A DNA stretch of 64,000 nt from Azospirillum brasilense (GTDB lineage Bacteria; Pseudomonadota; Alphaproteobacteria; Azospirillales; Azospirillaceae): contig NZ_CP059451.1 in the NCBI RefSeq assembly GCF_022023855.1, positions 496,001-560,000 on the forward strand. The letters run 5' to 3'. Shown in pieces: positions 52,657 to 61,338 of this stretch; the first letter of the stretch is position 1, and each line of letters begins with the position of its first letter. A program made the translations under genes and the position numbers. Below the pieces are notes generated by a model that was not told the origin of the DNA, did no database searches, and saw nothing but the letters and a program-made list of their open reading frames with translations.

Positions 52657-53325
52657 ATGCAGACATTGAATTTCCAGCAACTCCTGCGCTACCAGGACCA
52701 GCTGATCGACGGCACGCTGCACACGCTGCTGCTGACCCTGGTCGCCGCGGTGATCGGCACCGCCATCGGCGTCGCCGGGGCGGCGGCGGTGCGCAGCGGG
52801 CCGCGCCCGGTGCGCTGGGCGATCCGCGGCTACGTTGAGCTGATCCGCAACACGCCATCGCTGATCCAGCTGTTCGTGGTCTTCTTCGTGCTGCCGGGCT
52901 TCGGCCTGCGGATGGGCGCCTTCGAGGCGGCGGCGATCGCGCTCGGCCTCTATTTCGGCGCCTATTGCACCGAGATCGTCCGCGCCGGGCTGGACGCCAT
53001 TCCCGGCAGCCAGGTCGAGGCCGGCCAGTGCCTGGGGCTCACCCGCTGGCAGGTGTTCCGCCATGTTGTGCTGCCGCCGGCCCTGCGCAGCGTCTACCCC
53101 GCCTTCACCAGCCAGTTCGTCCTGCTGCTGCTCGGCACCTCGCTGGCCTCGCAGATCTCGGCGGAGGAGCTGTTCCACACCGGCGGCTTCATCGAGACGC
53201 GCACCTACCGCAGCTTCGAGGTCTATGCCGTGATCTGCGGCATCTACTTCGCCCTGGTGATGAGCTTCAAACTGCTGTTCGCCGCGGTGGGGCGCCTCGC
53301 CTTCCGCTGGCCGGTGCGGCGCTGA
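52657..53325 (+). CDS. Polar amino acid ABC transporter permease (first)
   Basis: A 222-residue HisM/GlnP-type permease with five helices and the ATPase-coupling EAA loop at VEAGQCLGLTRWQVFRHVVLP (about residue 125). The N-terminal amphipathic start NFQQLLRYQDQLIDGTLHTL is typical. Twenty-one bases follow the upstream gene's stop. It forms the channel with 53340-53990. Confidence 0.92.
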   Translation: MQTLNFQQLLRYQDQLIDGTLHTLLLTLVAAVIGTAIGVAGAAAVRSGPRPVRWAIRGYVELIRNTPSLIQLFVVFFVLPGFGLRMGAFEAAAIALGLYFGAYCTEIVRAGLDAIPGSQVEAGQCLGLTRWQVFRHVVLPPALRSVYPAFTSQFVLLLLGTSLASQISAEELFHTGGFIETRTYRSFEVYAVICGIYFALVMSFKLLFAAVGRLAFRWPVRR

Positions 53326-53339
53326 CGGAGACACCGGCC

Positions 53340-53990
53340 ATGCGTTCCTTTTCCCTCGCCGACTTCCTGTCGCTGCTCAGCGCGCTGCAATGGACGGGCG
53401 TCCTCGTCCTCATCGCGCTCGGCTTCGGCGCCCCGCTGGCGCTGGCGCTCGCCCTGATGCGGACCAGCGCCCGCCGCGCGCTGCGCTGGACCGCCACCGC
53501 CTTCCTCCAGATCGTCCAGGGCGTCCCGCTGCTCGGCCTGCTGATGTTCTTCTACTTCGGCATGCCGGTCTTCCTCGGCGTGGAGATGTCGCCTCTGGTC
53601 GCCGTCGGCATCGCCATGACCGTCTACACCGCCTCCTTCCTCGGCGAGATCTGGCGCGGCGGCATCGAGGCGGTGAAGCACGAGCAGTGGGAGGCCGCCG
53701 CCTGCCTCGGCCTGTCGACTTGGCACCAGTTCCGCTACGTCATCGCGCCGCAGGCCTTCCGCATGGCGCTGCCGCCGACCGTCGGCTTCCTCGTCCAGCT
53801 CATCAAGGGAACGTCGCTGGCCTCCATCGTCGGCTTCGTCGAACTCGCCCGCGCCGGCCAGCTGGTCAGCGCCGCCACCTTCCAGCCCCTGCTGGTCTAC
53901 TCGATCGTCGCGGCGATCTACTTCGCCGCCTGCCTGCCCCTCACCCTGTGGGCGCGTTCCCTGGAGGCCCGTCTCAATGGCGCTCGTTGA
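53340..53990 (+). CDS. Polar amino acid ABC transporter permease (second)
   Basis: A 216-residue HisM/GlnP-type permease with the EAA loop HEQWEAAACLGLSTWHQFRYVIAPQA. ATG 53340 gives a normal length. Its 3' end overlaps the ATPase start by 14 bases, so translation is coupled. It pairs with 52657-53325 as a heterodimeric channel. Confidence 0.91.
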   Translation: MRSFSLADFLSLLSALQWTGVLVLIALGFGAPLALALALMRTSARRALRWTATAFLQIVQGVPLLGLLMFFYFGMPVFLGVEMSPLVAVGIAMTVYTASFLGEIWRGGIEAVKHEQWEAAACLGLSTWHQFRYVIAPQAFRMALPPTVGFLVQLIKGTSLASIVGFVELARAGQLVSAATFQPLLVYSIVAAIYFAACLPLTLWARSLEARLNGAR

Positions 53991-54705
53991 CATCAAGAAC
54001 GTTACCAAGAGCTACGGTTCCATCGAGGTGCTCAAGGGGGTTTCGCTCAGCATCGACGAGGGCGAGATCGTCACCATCATCGGCAAGTCGGGCTCCGGCA
54101 AATCGACCCTGCTGCGCTGCATCAACGCGCTGGAGCGCATCGACGGCGGCGAGATCACGGTGGAGGGCCAGTCGGTGCGCACCGACATGCCGAACCTGCG
54201 CGGCTTCCGCCAGCGCGTCGGCATCGTCTTCCAGGCCTTCAACCTGTTCCCGCACCTGACGGTGGAACGCAACATCACGCTGGCCCCGATCCTCAACAAG
54301 CGGATCGCCAAGGCGGAGGGCCGGGCGCTGGCGCTCGACGTGCTGGCCCGCGTCGGACTGGCCGACAAGATCGACGCCTATCCGGCCCAGCTCTCGGGCG
54401 GGCAGCAGCAGCGCGTCGCCATCGCCCGCTGCCTCGCCATGGGACCGCAGCTGATGCTGTTCGACGAGGTGACCTCGGCCCTCGACCCGGAGTTGGTCGG
54501 CGAGGTGCTGAAGGTGATGGAGGACATGGCGCGGCAGGGCATGACGATGGTCCTGGTCACCCACGAGATGGGCTTCGCCCGCAACGTCGCCTCCAAGATC
54601 GTCTTCATGCACCAGGGTCGCGTCTGGGAGGAGGGTCCGCCGGCGGAACTCTTCGCCAACCCGCGCACCCCCGAACTGCGGAGCTTCATCGCCTCTGCGC
54701 GCTGA
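53977..54705 (+). CDS. Polar amino acid ABC transporter ATP-binding protein
   Basis: A 242-residue GlnQ/HisP-type ATPase with Walker A GKSGSGKSTL, Q-loop FQAFNLFPHLTV, signature LSGGQQQRVAIAR, Walker B LMLFDEVTSALDP and His switch in LVTHEM. The substrate-group hallmark is clear for polar amino acids. It energises the importer of the LacI operon. Confidence 0.94.
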   Translation: MALVDIKNVTKSYGSIEVLKGVSLSIDEGEIVTIIGKSGSGKSTLLRCINALERIDGGEITVEGQSVRTDMPNLRGFRQRVGIVFQAFNLFPHLTVERNITLAPILNKRIAKAEGRALALDVLARVGLADKIDAYPAQLSGGQQQRVAIARCLAMGPQLMLFDEVTSALDPELVGEVLKVMEDMARQGMTMVLVTHEMGFARNVASKIVFMHQGRVWEEGPPAELFANPRTPELRSFIASAR

Positions 54706-54790
54706 TCCCATTCCCCCGAAACGGCCCCCGCATTCGCCTGCCAAGGTCAGGACAAGGGCCGGACAACGACCAGAACAGAGGAGCAATGTC

Positions 54791-55594
54791 GTGAGACTCT
54801 TCCGGACCCTTGCCGCCGCCGTGGCGGTCTGCGCCACCGTCGCCCTGTCCTCCGCCGCCCTGCCCTCCGCCGCGAAGGCGGATGCCCTGCAGAACGTCCT
54901 GTCGGCGGGCAAGCTGCGCGTCGGCGTGCTGCTGGACGCCGCCCCCTGGGGCTTCAAGGACGCCAAGGGCGAGGCCGCCGGCCTCGACATCGACCTTGCC
55001 AAGCTGATGGCCGCCGACATGGGCGTGAAACTGGATCTGGTCCAGGTGACCGGCGCCAACCGCATCCCCAGCCTGCTCGCCAACAAGGTGGACGTGCTGA
55101 TCGCCGCCGCCGGCGCGACGCCGGAGCGCGCCCAGCAGGTGACCTTCTCCCAGCCCTATGCCGCGGTCAATCTCGGCGTCTACGGGCCGAAGGCGATGGC
55201 CACCGCCACCGATCCGGCCGAGCTGAAGGGCCATAGCATCGGCGTCGCCAAGGGCTCGACGCTCGACATCTGGCTGACCGACAACGCCCCCGGCGCCAAG
55301 CTGGTCCGTTTCGAGGACACCCCCGGCGCCATCGCCGCCTATCTGGCCGGCCAGGTCGAGACCTTCGCCGAGAACAGCGCCATCGCGCTGAAGGTCTCCG
55401 AGGACAATCCCGGTAAGGATGTCGAGCTGAAGTTCCTTATCCGCCAGTCGCCGGCCCATGTGGCCGTCCGCCACGGCGAACAGGATATGGTCAACTGGAT
55501 CAACACCTTCCTGTTCTACAACCGCCTGAACGGCAAGCTGAGCGCCCTTCAGATGAAGTGGTTCAAGGAAAAGCAGACGCTTCCGCAGATGTAA
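54791..55594 (+). CDS. ABC transporter substrate-binding protein, polar amino acid family
   Basis: A 267-residue periplasmic protein. The Sec signal (MRLFRTLAAAVAVCATVALS) probably cleaves after AKA near residue 29. The SBP-3 fold starts LQNVLSAGKLRVGVLLDAAPWGFKD, with a ligand-carboxylate-binding region near ANRIPSLLANKVDVLIAAAGATPER. GTG 54791 is used because the nearby ATG (54786) hits a stop at once; GAGGAG lies just upstream. Family binds amino acids or opines; the true ligand is unknown. Confidence 0.92.
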   Translation: MRLFRTLAAAVAVCATVALSSAALPSAAKADALQNVLSAGKLRVGVLLDAAPWGFKDAKGEAAGLDIDLAKLMAADMGVKLDLVQVTGANRIPSLLANKVDVLIAAAGATPERAQQVTFSQPYAAVNLGVYGPKAMATATDPAELKGHSIGVAKGSTLDIWLTDNAPGAKLVRFEDTPGAIAAYLAGQVETFAENSAIALKVSEDNPGKDVELKFLIRQSPAHVAVRHGEQDMVNWINTFLFYNRLNGKLSALQMKWFKEKQTLPQM

Positions 55595-55629
55595 TCCGCC
55601 GTTCGGCATCGCAAGAGAGGTTCTATTCG

Positions 55630-55974
55630 ATGATCACGAGGTTCCAGGTCGGTTCGCGCATGAGCCAGGCCGTCGTCTGCCAGGGCATGGTCCACATCGC
55701 GGGTCAGGTCGCCAACAACCGCACCGGCTCGATCCGGGAGCAGACCCGGGACGTGCTGGCGAAGATCGACGCCCTGTTGGAGGAGGCCGGCACCGACAAG
55801 TCCAAGCTGGTCGCCGTCAACGTCTTCCTGCCGCACATCACCGACTTCGACGCCATGAACGAAGTCTATGACGCCTGGATCGACCCCGCCAACCCACCGG
55901 CCCGCGCATGCACCGAGGCGCGGCTGGCCGATCCGGACCTGCGGGTCGAGATGACGGCCCTCGCCGCCCTCTGA
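55630..55974 (+). CDS. RidA family protein (enamine/imine deaminase)
   Basis: A 114-residue YjgF/RidA protein. It retains the active-site Arg in PPARACTEARL and the Glu in VEMTAL. RidA hydrolyses 2-aminoacrylate and related imines produced by PLP enzymes, preventing damage. Its place in the same operon as a DSD1-like PLP enzyme fits. ATG 55630 is chosen, since an in-frame ATG at 55558 lies inside the upstream binding-protein gene. Confidence 0.88.
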   Translation: MITRFQVGSRMSQAVVCQGMVHIAGQVANNRTGSIREQTRDVLAKIDALLEEAGTDKSKLVAVNVFLPHITDFDAMNEVYDAWIDPANPPARACTEARLADPDLRVEMTALAAL

Positions 55975-56079
55975 AGGGCCTCTTAGGCGAACCGGAGGGC
56001 GCGCCGGGCAGCCGCTGCCCTGGCAAACGCTGTTAGGACGCCCCTCCGCCACAAGGTTTTTGGCCACAAGGTTTTTGGA

Positions 56080-57126
56080 ATGCACACTGGCCTCTACCAC
56101 GCGCTCGATTTCGCCGCCGACGGCAAGTCGCTGGATTTCCTCAGCATCCCGTTCTCGGTGGACCGCTCCCCCTACTATCAGGTGAAGGTCCCGGTCTGCC
56201 GCGTGCGCAACGGGGCTGGGCCGCGCGTGCTGCTGATGGCGGGCAACCATGGCGACGAGTACGAAGGCGAATTGCTGCTGGGCCGCCTGTTCCGCCGGCT
56301 CGACCCCGCGCGCATCCGCGGCGAGGTGACGATCCTACCGGCCACCAACGCGCCGGCCGTGATGGCGGCGCGGCGCCGCTCGCCGCTGGACGAGGGCAAC
56401 CTCAACCGCGCCTTTCCCGGCGACCCCGCCGGAGCGCCGACCTTCCGGCTGGCGCATTTCCTCGAGCACGAGCTGTTTCCGCGCCATGACGTGGTGTTCG
56501 ACCTCCATTCCGGCGGCACCTCCATGGCCCACCTGCCGTGCGCCCTGATCGAGCGGCAAGGCACGCCCGATCGGCTCGGCCGCGCCCTGGAGCTGATGCA
56601 GGCGCTGGGTATGCCCTACGGCTTCGTGGCGGAAAACGGCGCCACGGCCCCGACGTCGATGGCGGCCGCGGCGCGGGCCGGCGTCATCGGCATCAGCGGC
56701 GAGTTCGGCGGCGGCGGCACGGTGACGCCGGAGACCATGGCCTATACCGCCCGCGCGATCGACAACCTGCTGATCGCCGTCGGGTTGACCGATGCGCCGG
56801 TGCTCTCGCTCGCCGGGGCCGCCCCTGCCCCCATGCAATTGCCCATGCAACTGCTTCAGCTTGACAGCCACCGGCAGGCGATTTACGCGCTGCGGCGCGG
56901 CTGGTTCGAACCGGCGGTCGACATCGGGGCGCGGGTCGCCGCCGGTGACCTCGCCGGCTGGTTCCACGACCTGACGCGGCTCGACCAGCCGGAGGAGGAA
57001 CTGCGCTTCCAGGAGGCGGGCATCGTCATCTCGCGGCGCCTGCACAGCGACAGCGAGGCCGGCGACTGCCTGATCCAGGTGGCGCGTCCGGTTGAGGAGG
57101 CGGGCATCCTGGCGCGCGCGGCCTGA
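56080..57126 (+). CDS. Succinylglutamate desuccinylase/aspartoacylase family zinc deacylase (DoeB-like)
   Basis: A 348-residue M14-like metal hydrolase. Zinc ligands are visible as H57 and E60 in AGNHGDEYEG and a His in DLHSGG (about residue 149). A C-terminal beta domain begins near residue 265. This group removes acyl groups from N-acyl amino acids (aspartoacylase, N-acetyl-diaminobutyrate deacetylase DoeB). In this operon it may deacylate an imported N-acyl amino acid before the PLP enzyme acts (inference); no ectoine genes are present. Confidence 0.87.
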   Translation: MHTGLYHALDFAADGKSLDFLSIPFSVDRSPYYQVKVPVCRVRNGAGPRVLLMAGNHGDEYEGELLLGRLFRRLDPARIRGEVTILPATNAPAVMAARRRSPLDEGNLNRAFPGDPAGAPTFRLAHFLEHELFPRHDVVFDLHSGGTSMAHLPCALIERQGTPDRLGRALELMQALGMPYGFVAENGATAPTSMAAAARAGVIGISGEFGGGGTVTPETMAYTARAIDNLLIAVGLTDAPVLSLAGAAPAPMQLPMQLLQLDSHRQAIYALRRGWFEPAVDIGARVAAGDLAGWFHDLTRLDQPEEELRFQEAGIVISRRLHSDSEAGDCLIQVARPVEEAGILARAA

Positions 57127-57170
57127 TCGCGGATTGACAACCGCGGACCAACAGACGGGAGATGGGCGGC

Positions 57171-58280
57171 ATGACTGACACGGGTGCGGCAAAGCGGCCG
57201 CCGACCATCGACGACGTCCTCCGCCTGCGGGCAGCGGAACCGCTTCCCTCAAGCGACGGGGACCCGGTCGAAGGGGCGGCCCGCGACGGGGCGGCTCCGC
57301 CGCGCATCGTCGAGATCGCCCGGCTTGCCGGGGTTTCGCCGATCACCGTCTCGCGCGCCCTGCGTCAGCCGGAGAAGGTGGCCGAGGCCAAGCGCCGCAA
57401 AATCCTGGAGATCGTGGAGCGCACCGGCTACGCCACCAACCCCCATGCCCGTGCGCTGAGGTCCGGCCAGTCGAACATCGTCGCCGCCTTCGTTTCGAAT
57501 CTGCAGAGCCAGCAGTTCTGCCTCGCCGTGCAGGGCTGCGGCGAGGTTCTGGAGCCTCAGGGCTACCAGTTGATGATCGGACAGACCTCTTACTCCTACG
57601 CCAAGGAGACGACGATGATCCAGTCGCTGCGCGAGATGCGTCCGGCGGCGGTGATGTTCACCGGCGTCATCGAGATCGAGGAGAACCGGCGGGCTTTGCG
57701 GGCGCTGGGAATCCCGATCATGGAGACCTGGGCCTATCCCCGCGACCCGATCGACATGCTGGTCGGCTTCTCGAACATCGACAGCGGCCGCCTGGCGGCC
57801 GAGCATTTCGCCGAGCGCGGCTATCGTCGCATCGGCTTCATCGGCCGCCGCAGCGGCCGCGGCGCCCTTCGCCTCACCGGCTTCCGCGAGGGCGCCCGCG
57901 CCGCCGGTCTCGACATCGTCGCCGAACTGTCGGTCGACGGGGTGAGCAGCATGGTCGACGGCCGCCGCGCGCTTGGCAACCTCCTGTCGCGCAACGCGGC
58001 GGTCGAGGCGGTGTTCTGCGCCAACGACCTGCTGGCGACCGGCGCGTTGCTGGAGGCGCGCCGGCTGGGCATGCGCCTGCCCGACGACATCGCCATCCTC
58101 GGCTTCGGCCACAACGACATCGCGGAAGAGCTGCCGCCCGGACTGACCACCATCGGGATCGACAGCCGCGATCTCGGCCGCCAAGCCGGATCAATGATCC
58201 TGCAACGGATGCGCGGCGAGATGCCTTCGGAACCGACCCGCGCCGTCGAGCTGACGCTGACCCGCCGCGGCAGCAGCTGA
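57171..58280 (+). CDS. LacI family transcriptional repressor
   Basis: A 369-residue repressor. It has an unusually long, about 43-residue N-terminal extension before the LacI helix-turn-helix (IVEIARLAGVSPITVSRALRQP) and hinge helix (NPHARALRSGQ). The periplasmic-binding effector domain follows (IVAAFVSNLQSQQFCLAVQG...). ATG 57171 is preferred to ATG 57162 because GGGAG lies directly against 57162. It is the last gene of the operon at 51337-58280 and is the natural reader of the operators at 51238-51287, which would make the system autoregulated. Confidence 0.92.
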   Translation: MTDTGAAKRPPTIDDVLRLRAAEPLPSSDGDPVEGAARDGAAPPRIVEIARLAGVSPITVSRALRQPEKVAEAKRRKILEIVERTGYATNPHARALRSGQSNIVAAFVSNLQSQQFCLAVQGCGEVLEPQGYQLMIGQTSYSYAKETTMIQSLREMRPAAVMFTGVIEIEENRRALRALGIPIMETWAYPRDPIDMLVGFSNIDSGRLAAEHFAERGYRRIGFIGRRSGRGALRLTGFREGARAAGLDIVAELSVDGVSSMVDGRRALGNLLSRNAAVEAVFCANDLLATGALLEARRLGMRLPDDIAILGFGHNDIAEELPPGLTTIGIDSRDLGRQAGSMILQRMRGEMPSEPTRAVELTLTRRGSS

Positions 58281-58541
58281 CGCGCGCTTGGCCTTGAGCT
58301 GGCGGTACCGGACCGCCAGCGGCTGGCAACAAACCAGCCTGGGATGGACGAAATGGCTGCGTGGGCAACAGCGCAACACGCCGCCTGCGCCGGCTTGGCT
58401 GGCCCAACGCCCAAACCAGGAAAGCACCGGGTCCCCTGCCCTTCCCAAACATGGCGCGTTTGGACGAGGCAATGCCCTGGCCAATCCACGCTCGGCGTCC
58501 TGTTCGCTCCCCTCCCCCACCGGCATGACGGTGGCTCAGGA
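58281..58541. other. Gap between convergent LacI and GntR genes
   Basis: This 261-base stretch holds one perfect hairpin, GCTGGCGGT/ACCGCCAGC (58298-58320, five-base loop), 18 bases after the LacI stop, with no T-tract. The rest has lower third-position GC bias and shows no recognisable gene on either strand. Confidence 0.5.
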
Positions 58542-59249
58542 TCAGCTTCCCAGGAGGTTGGTGCGGACTTGCAGCAGATGCTCCTGAAGGGCGGCACGGG
58601 CCTGATCCCCATCACGATCCTTGAGCGCGCTGACGATGCGCCGGTGCTGCTCCTCATAAACGGCACGCCGCGCCGGCGTGAGGCTGCGCACCTTTAGGCG
58701 CGCCCATTCCGGCTGGTTTCGGATGGCGTTGATTGCGTCGTAAACATCCGCCAGCAAGCCGTTCTTGGCCGCGCCGATGATCGCCACGTGCAGCATGCCG
58801 TCCCAATGTTCGAACTCCGGAATGTCCTGGGCGCGCTCGGCATGGGCCAGGCATTCCTCCATCCGGTGGAGATCCGCCGCGGTGGCCCGCCCAGCGGCCA
58901 GCTCTGCCGCCTGCGGCTCGACCATCAGTCGCAGTTCCATGACTTCCGCCGGGCTGGCGCCGATGATACGGCTGGTCAGGCTTTGGTCCCCGGCCGTGGC
59001 CTTCACCGCCGCCTCCGACGTGACGAACGAGCCCCGGCCCACATGGCGGACGATCTTGCCCTGCTCCTCAAGCACGCGAAGGCTCTTGCGCAGCGTGTTG
59101 CGGGAAACGTTGAAGCGCTTCTCCAATTCACGCTCGGTCGGCAGCTTGGTGCCCGGACCCCAGGTTCCGTCGGCAATGCCTTGTTCGATCAACGCAACAA
59201 CCGCGCTCGCTCCGGAAGCAGCCCGATCCCTGAGATTCAGCGCGTCCAT
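58542..59249 (-). CDS. GntR family transcriptional regulator, FadR/FCD type
   Basis: A 235-residue regulator with the winged helix GTKLPTERELEKRFNVSRNTLRKSLRVLEEQG and FCD domain (metal-site residues D..H in FEHWDGMLHVAII, H in EEQHRRIVSALKDRDGDQA). ATG 59249 gives the usual FCD length; upstream in-frame codons to 59417 encode basic sequence overlapping the control region. It is divergent from the FAH operon (59494-) and probably regulates it through the ATTGGATC repeats. Confidence 0.9.
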   Translation of the reverse strand: MDALNLRDRAASGASAVVALIEQGIADGTWGPGTKLPTERELEKRFNVSRNTLRKSLRVLEEQGKIVRHVGRGSFVTSEAAVKATAGDQSLTSRIIGASPAEVMELRLMVEPQAAELAAGRATAADLHRMEECLAHAERAQDIPEFEHWDGMLHVAIIGAAKNGLLADVYDAINAIRNQPEWARLKVRSLTPARRAVYEEQHRRIVSALKDRDGDQARAALQEHLLQVRTNLLGS

Positions 59250-59390
59250 ACCCGTTCCACCAGCATTTTTGCTCCATTCTTCATCCAATATGGCGCGTCC
59301 GCAGCCGCCGCGCAATCTCAATTTTAGGGTTGCCAGCGCACGGATCCCGACAACCGGTTTAGAAAAAATGGACCAGACGCATTTTCTTCT

Positions 59391-59480
59391 TGACCAATTA
59401 TGAGCCGTGATCGTCATATTGGATCACTGATGGCGCTGGTAGCGTCGTATTGGTCCTGATAATGGTTCATAATTGGATCA
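59391..59480. promoter_or_regulatory. Divergent control region with repeated ATTGGATCA-like half-sites
   Basis: CCAATTATGA (59394-59403) and TCATAATTGG (59467-59476) are perfect inverted copies with centres 73 bp apart. ATTGGATCA occurs at 59418-59426 and 59472-59480, with a variant ATTGGTCCT at 59449. GTGATC-N9-GATCAC (59407-59427) forms a further dyad. ATTGG/CCAAT half-sites are typical of FCD GntR operators, so looping by the divergent regulator (58542-59249) is plausible. Confidence 0.6.
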
Positions 59481-59493
59481 GAGGAGGCAGCGC

Positions 59494-60375
59494 ATGAGAT
59501 TCGTCACCTTCCAACATGATGGACGCCGCAAGGTCGGGGTGATCGATCCGGACACGCAGCGGGTTTGGCCGATCGAATCCGTTCTCGGCCAACCGGTCCG
59601 TGACATGCTCGATCTCATCCGCCGTTACGACGCGGCCAAGGGCGAGATGACGCTTGGTTCCGTGGGGATTCCGCTGGCCGACGTCCGTGTCGACGCGCCG
59701 ATCCCGCGTCCCGACCGCAACATTTTCTGCGTCGGCAAGAACTACCACGACCACGCCCACGAGTTTACCCGCAGCGGATTCGATGCCGGGTCGAAGGTGG
59801 CGGCCGACGCGATCCCGGAAGCGCCGATCTTCTTCACGAAGCCGCCGGAGACGGTGATCGCCAATGGTGATCCAATCCGTTACCCGCATGGCGTCAGCGA
59901 CAGCCTCGACTATGAGGCCGAACTGGGCGTGGTCATCGGCAAGGGTGGCCGCGGGATCACCAAAGCCGAAGCCTACGACCATGTCTTCGGTTACGTCATC
60001 ATCAACGACATGACGGCGCGTGACTGGCAGTCGCGCCATAAGCAGTGGTTCCTGGGCAAGAGCTTCGACACCTTCTGCCCGATGGGACCATGGCTGGCGA
60101 CGGCCGACGAGGTCGACGCGGCCAACCTGGCGCTGCGTTGCTGGGTGAACGACGAACTCCGCCAGAACGCCAACACGCGCGATCTGATCTTCGACATTCC
60201 GACCATGATCGAGACCCTGTCGGCCGGAATCACGCTGTACCCCGGTGACATCATCGCCACCGGCACGCCGGCCGGGGTCGGCATCGGCTTCAACCCGCCG
60301 AAGTTCCTGAAGCCGGGCGACCGCGTGACGATCGAGATCGACGGGCTCGGCCGGCTCAGCAACATGCTCGACTGA
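59494..60375 (+). CDS. Fumarylacetoacetate hydrolase family protein
   Basis: A 293-residue FAH-fold enzyme. Metal ligands are seen as the two Glu in DYEAELGVVIG and an Asp in VIINDMTARDWQ. The N-terminal cap contains FCVGKNYHDHAHE, and the C-terminal motif is TGTPAGVG. The family hydrolyses, decarboxylates or hydrates 2-oxo/1,3-diketo acids; the reaction here cannot be fixed. ATG 59494 follows GAGGAGG. First gene of an operon with hydrolase and amidohydrolase. Confidence 0.91.
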   Translation: MRFVTFQHDGRRKVGVIDPDTQRVWPIESVLGQPVRDMLDLIRRYDAAKGEMTLGSVGIPLADVRVDAPIPRPDRNIFCVGKNYHDHAHEFTRSGFDAGSKVAADAIPEAPIFFTKPPETVIANGDPIRYPHGVSDSLDYEAELGVVIGKGGRGITKAEAYDHVFGYVIINDMTARDWQSRHKQWFLGKSFDTFCPMGPWLATADEVDAANLALRCWVNDELRQNANTRDLIFDIPTMIETLSAGITLYPGDIIATGTPAGVGIGFNPPKFLKPGDRVTIEIDGLGRLSNMLD

Positions 60376-60417
60376 GCACGGGCGGCCATTCTGCAACGGC
60401 AACAAGGGAAACACCTT

Positions 60418-61182
60418 ATGGCACAGCATCTGGCTGTCGAGGTTCACGGCGCGGGCGACCCGGTGATCCTGGTCCATGGCCTGGGCGGCACCTCGAACGT
60501 GTTCACCCCGCAGGTCGGCGCGTTGTCGCGGTTCTTCCAATGCGTGCGCTTCGACCTTCCCGGTTCCGGGCGAAGCGCCATCAACGACGACGTCTCGATT
60601 TCCGGCTTCGTCGATGCGGTCGTGGCGGTTCTCGACGGCTGCGGCATCGAGCGCGCCCATGTGGTCGGCCATTCGCTCGGCACCGTCGTGTGCCAGCATC
60701 TCGCCGTCCGCCAGCCGGAGCGGGTGCGCAGCTTGGCGTTGATCGGGCCGCTTCACGCGCCGCCCGAGGCCGCCCGTCCGGCTCTCCGCGACCGCGCCGC
60801 CAAGGCGCGCGCCGAAGGCATGGTCGGGATCGCCGATGCGGTCGTTCAGGGCGGCACCTCGGCCAATACCAAGGCCAACCGGCCGGAAGTGGCGGCGTTC
60901 GTGCGCGAGATCCTGATGCGCCAGGATCCGGAAGGCTATGCCCGCACCTGCGAGGCTTTGGCCGCCGCCGAGCCCGCCGACGTGGCGCGGATCGCCTGCC
61001 CGACGCTGCTCATCACGGGCGACGAGGACGGCACGGCGCCACCCCCGGCCGTGCGGGCCCTGGCGTCGAAGATCCCGGGATCGAACCTGCGCATTCTCGA
61101 TCGCTGCGGCCATTGGACGACGTTCGAGCGTCCGGCGACGGTCAACGAAGCGCTGGTTAACTTCCTGTTCTCCGTCGCCTGA
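60418..61182 (+). CDS. Alpha/beta hydrolase (3-oxoadipate enol-lactonase-like)
   Basis: A 254-residue alpha/beta hydrolase. It has oxyanion motif VHGLGGTS, nucleophile Ser86 in GHSLG, an acid in GDEDGTAPP (about residue 203) and His in GHWTTFERP (about residue 230). The size and order resemble enol-lactonases of aromatic degradation, but C-C hydrolases and esterases are alternatives. It lies 42 bases after the FAH gene. Confidence 0.88.
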   Translation: MAQHLAVEVHGAGDPVILVHGLGGTSNVFTPQVGALSRFFQCVRFDLPGSGRSAINDDVSISGFVDAVVAVLDGCGIERAHVVGHSLGTVVCQHLAVRQPERVRSLALIGPLHAPPEAARPALRDRAAKARAEGMVGIADAVVQGGTSANTKANRPEVAAFVREILMRQDPEGYARTCEALAAAEPADVARIACPTLLITGDEDGTAPPPAVRALASKIPGSNLRILDRCGHWTTFERPATVNEALVNFLFSVA

Positions 61183-61199
61183 ACGCCTTGCGGAAAAGC

Positions 61200-61239
61200 G
61201 CACCGCCGTGACGCGTGTCGATCACGGAAGCGGCGGTGC
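61200..61239 (+). other. Hairpin between the hydrolase and amidohydrolase genes
   Basis: GCACCGCC (61200-61207) and GGCGGTGC (61232-61239) are perfect arms, and an inner GTGA/TCAC (61208-61211, 61222-61225) extends the stem. There is no T-tract. The 156-base gap otherwise shows no gene. Confidence 0.4.
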
Positions 61240-61338
61240 CGTTCGGAGGGCGGAGCCACGGTCCCGGCAAAGCCATCCGCAGCACGAACGAGACAATAAG
61301 CCGGCCAACCGGCATCCCCGATCGACCAGGAGGAAACG

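Noticed and set aside
58281..58541. Several short frames between the LacI and GntR genes.
   Set aside because: No family features, poor start sites and mixed codon use.
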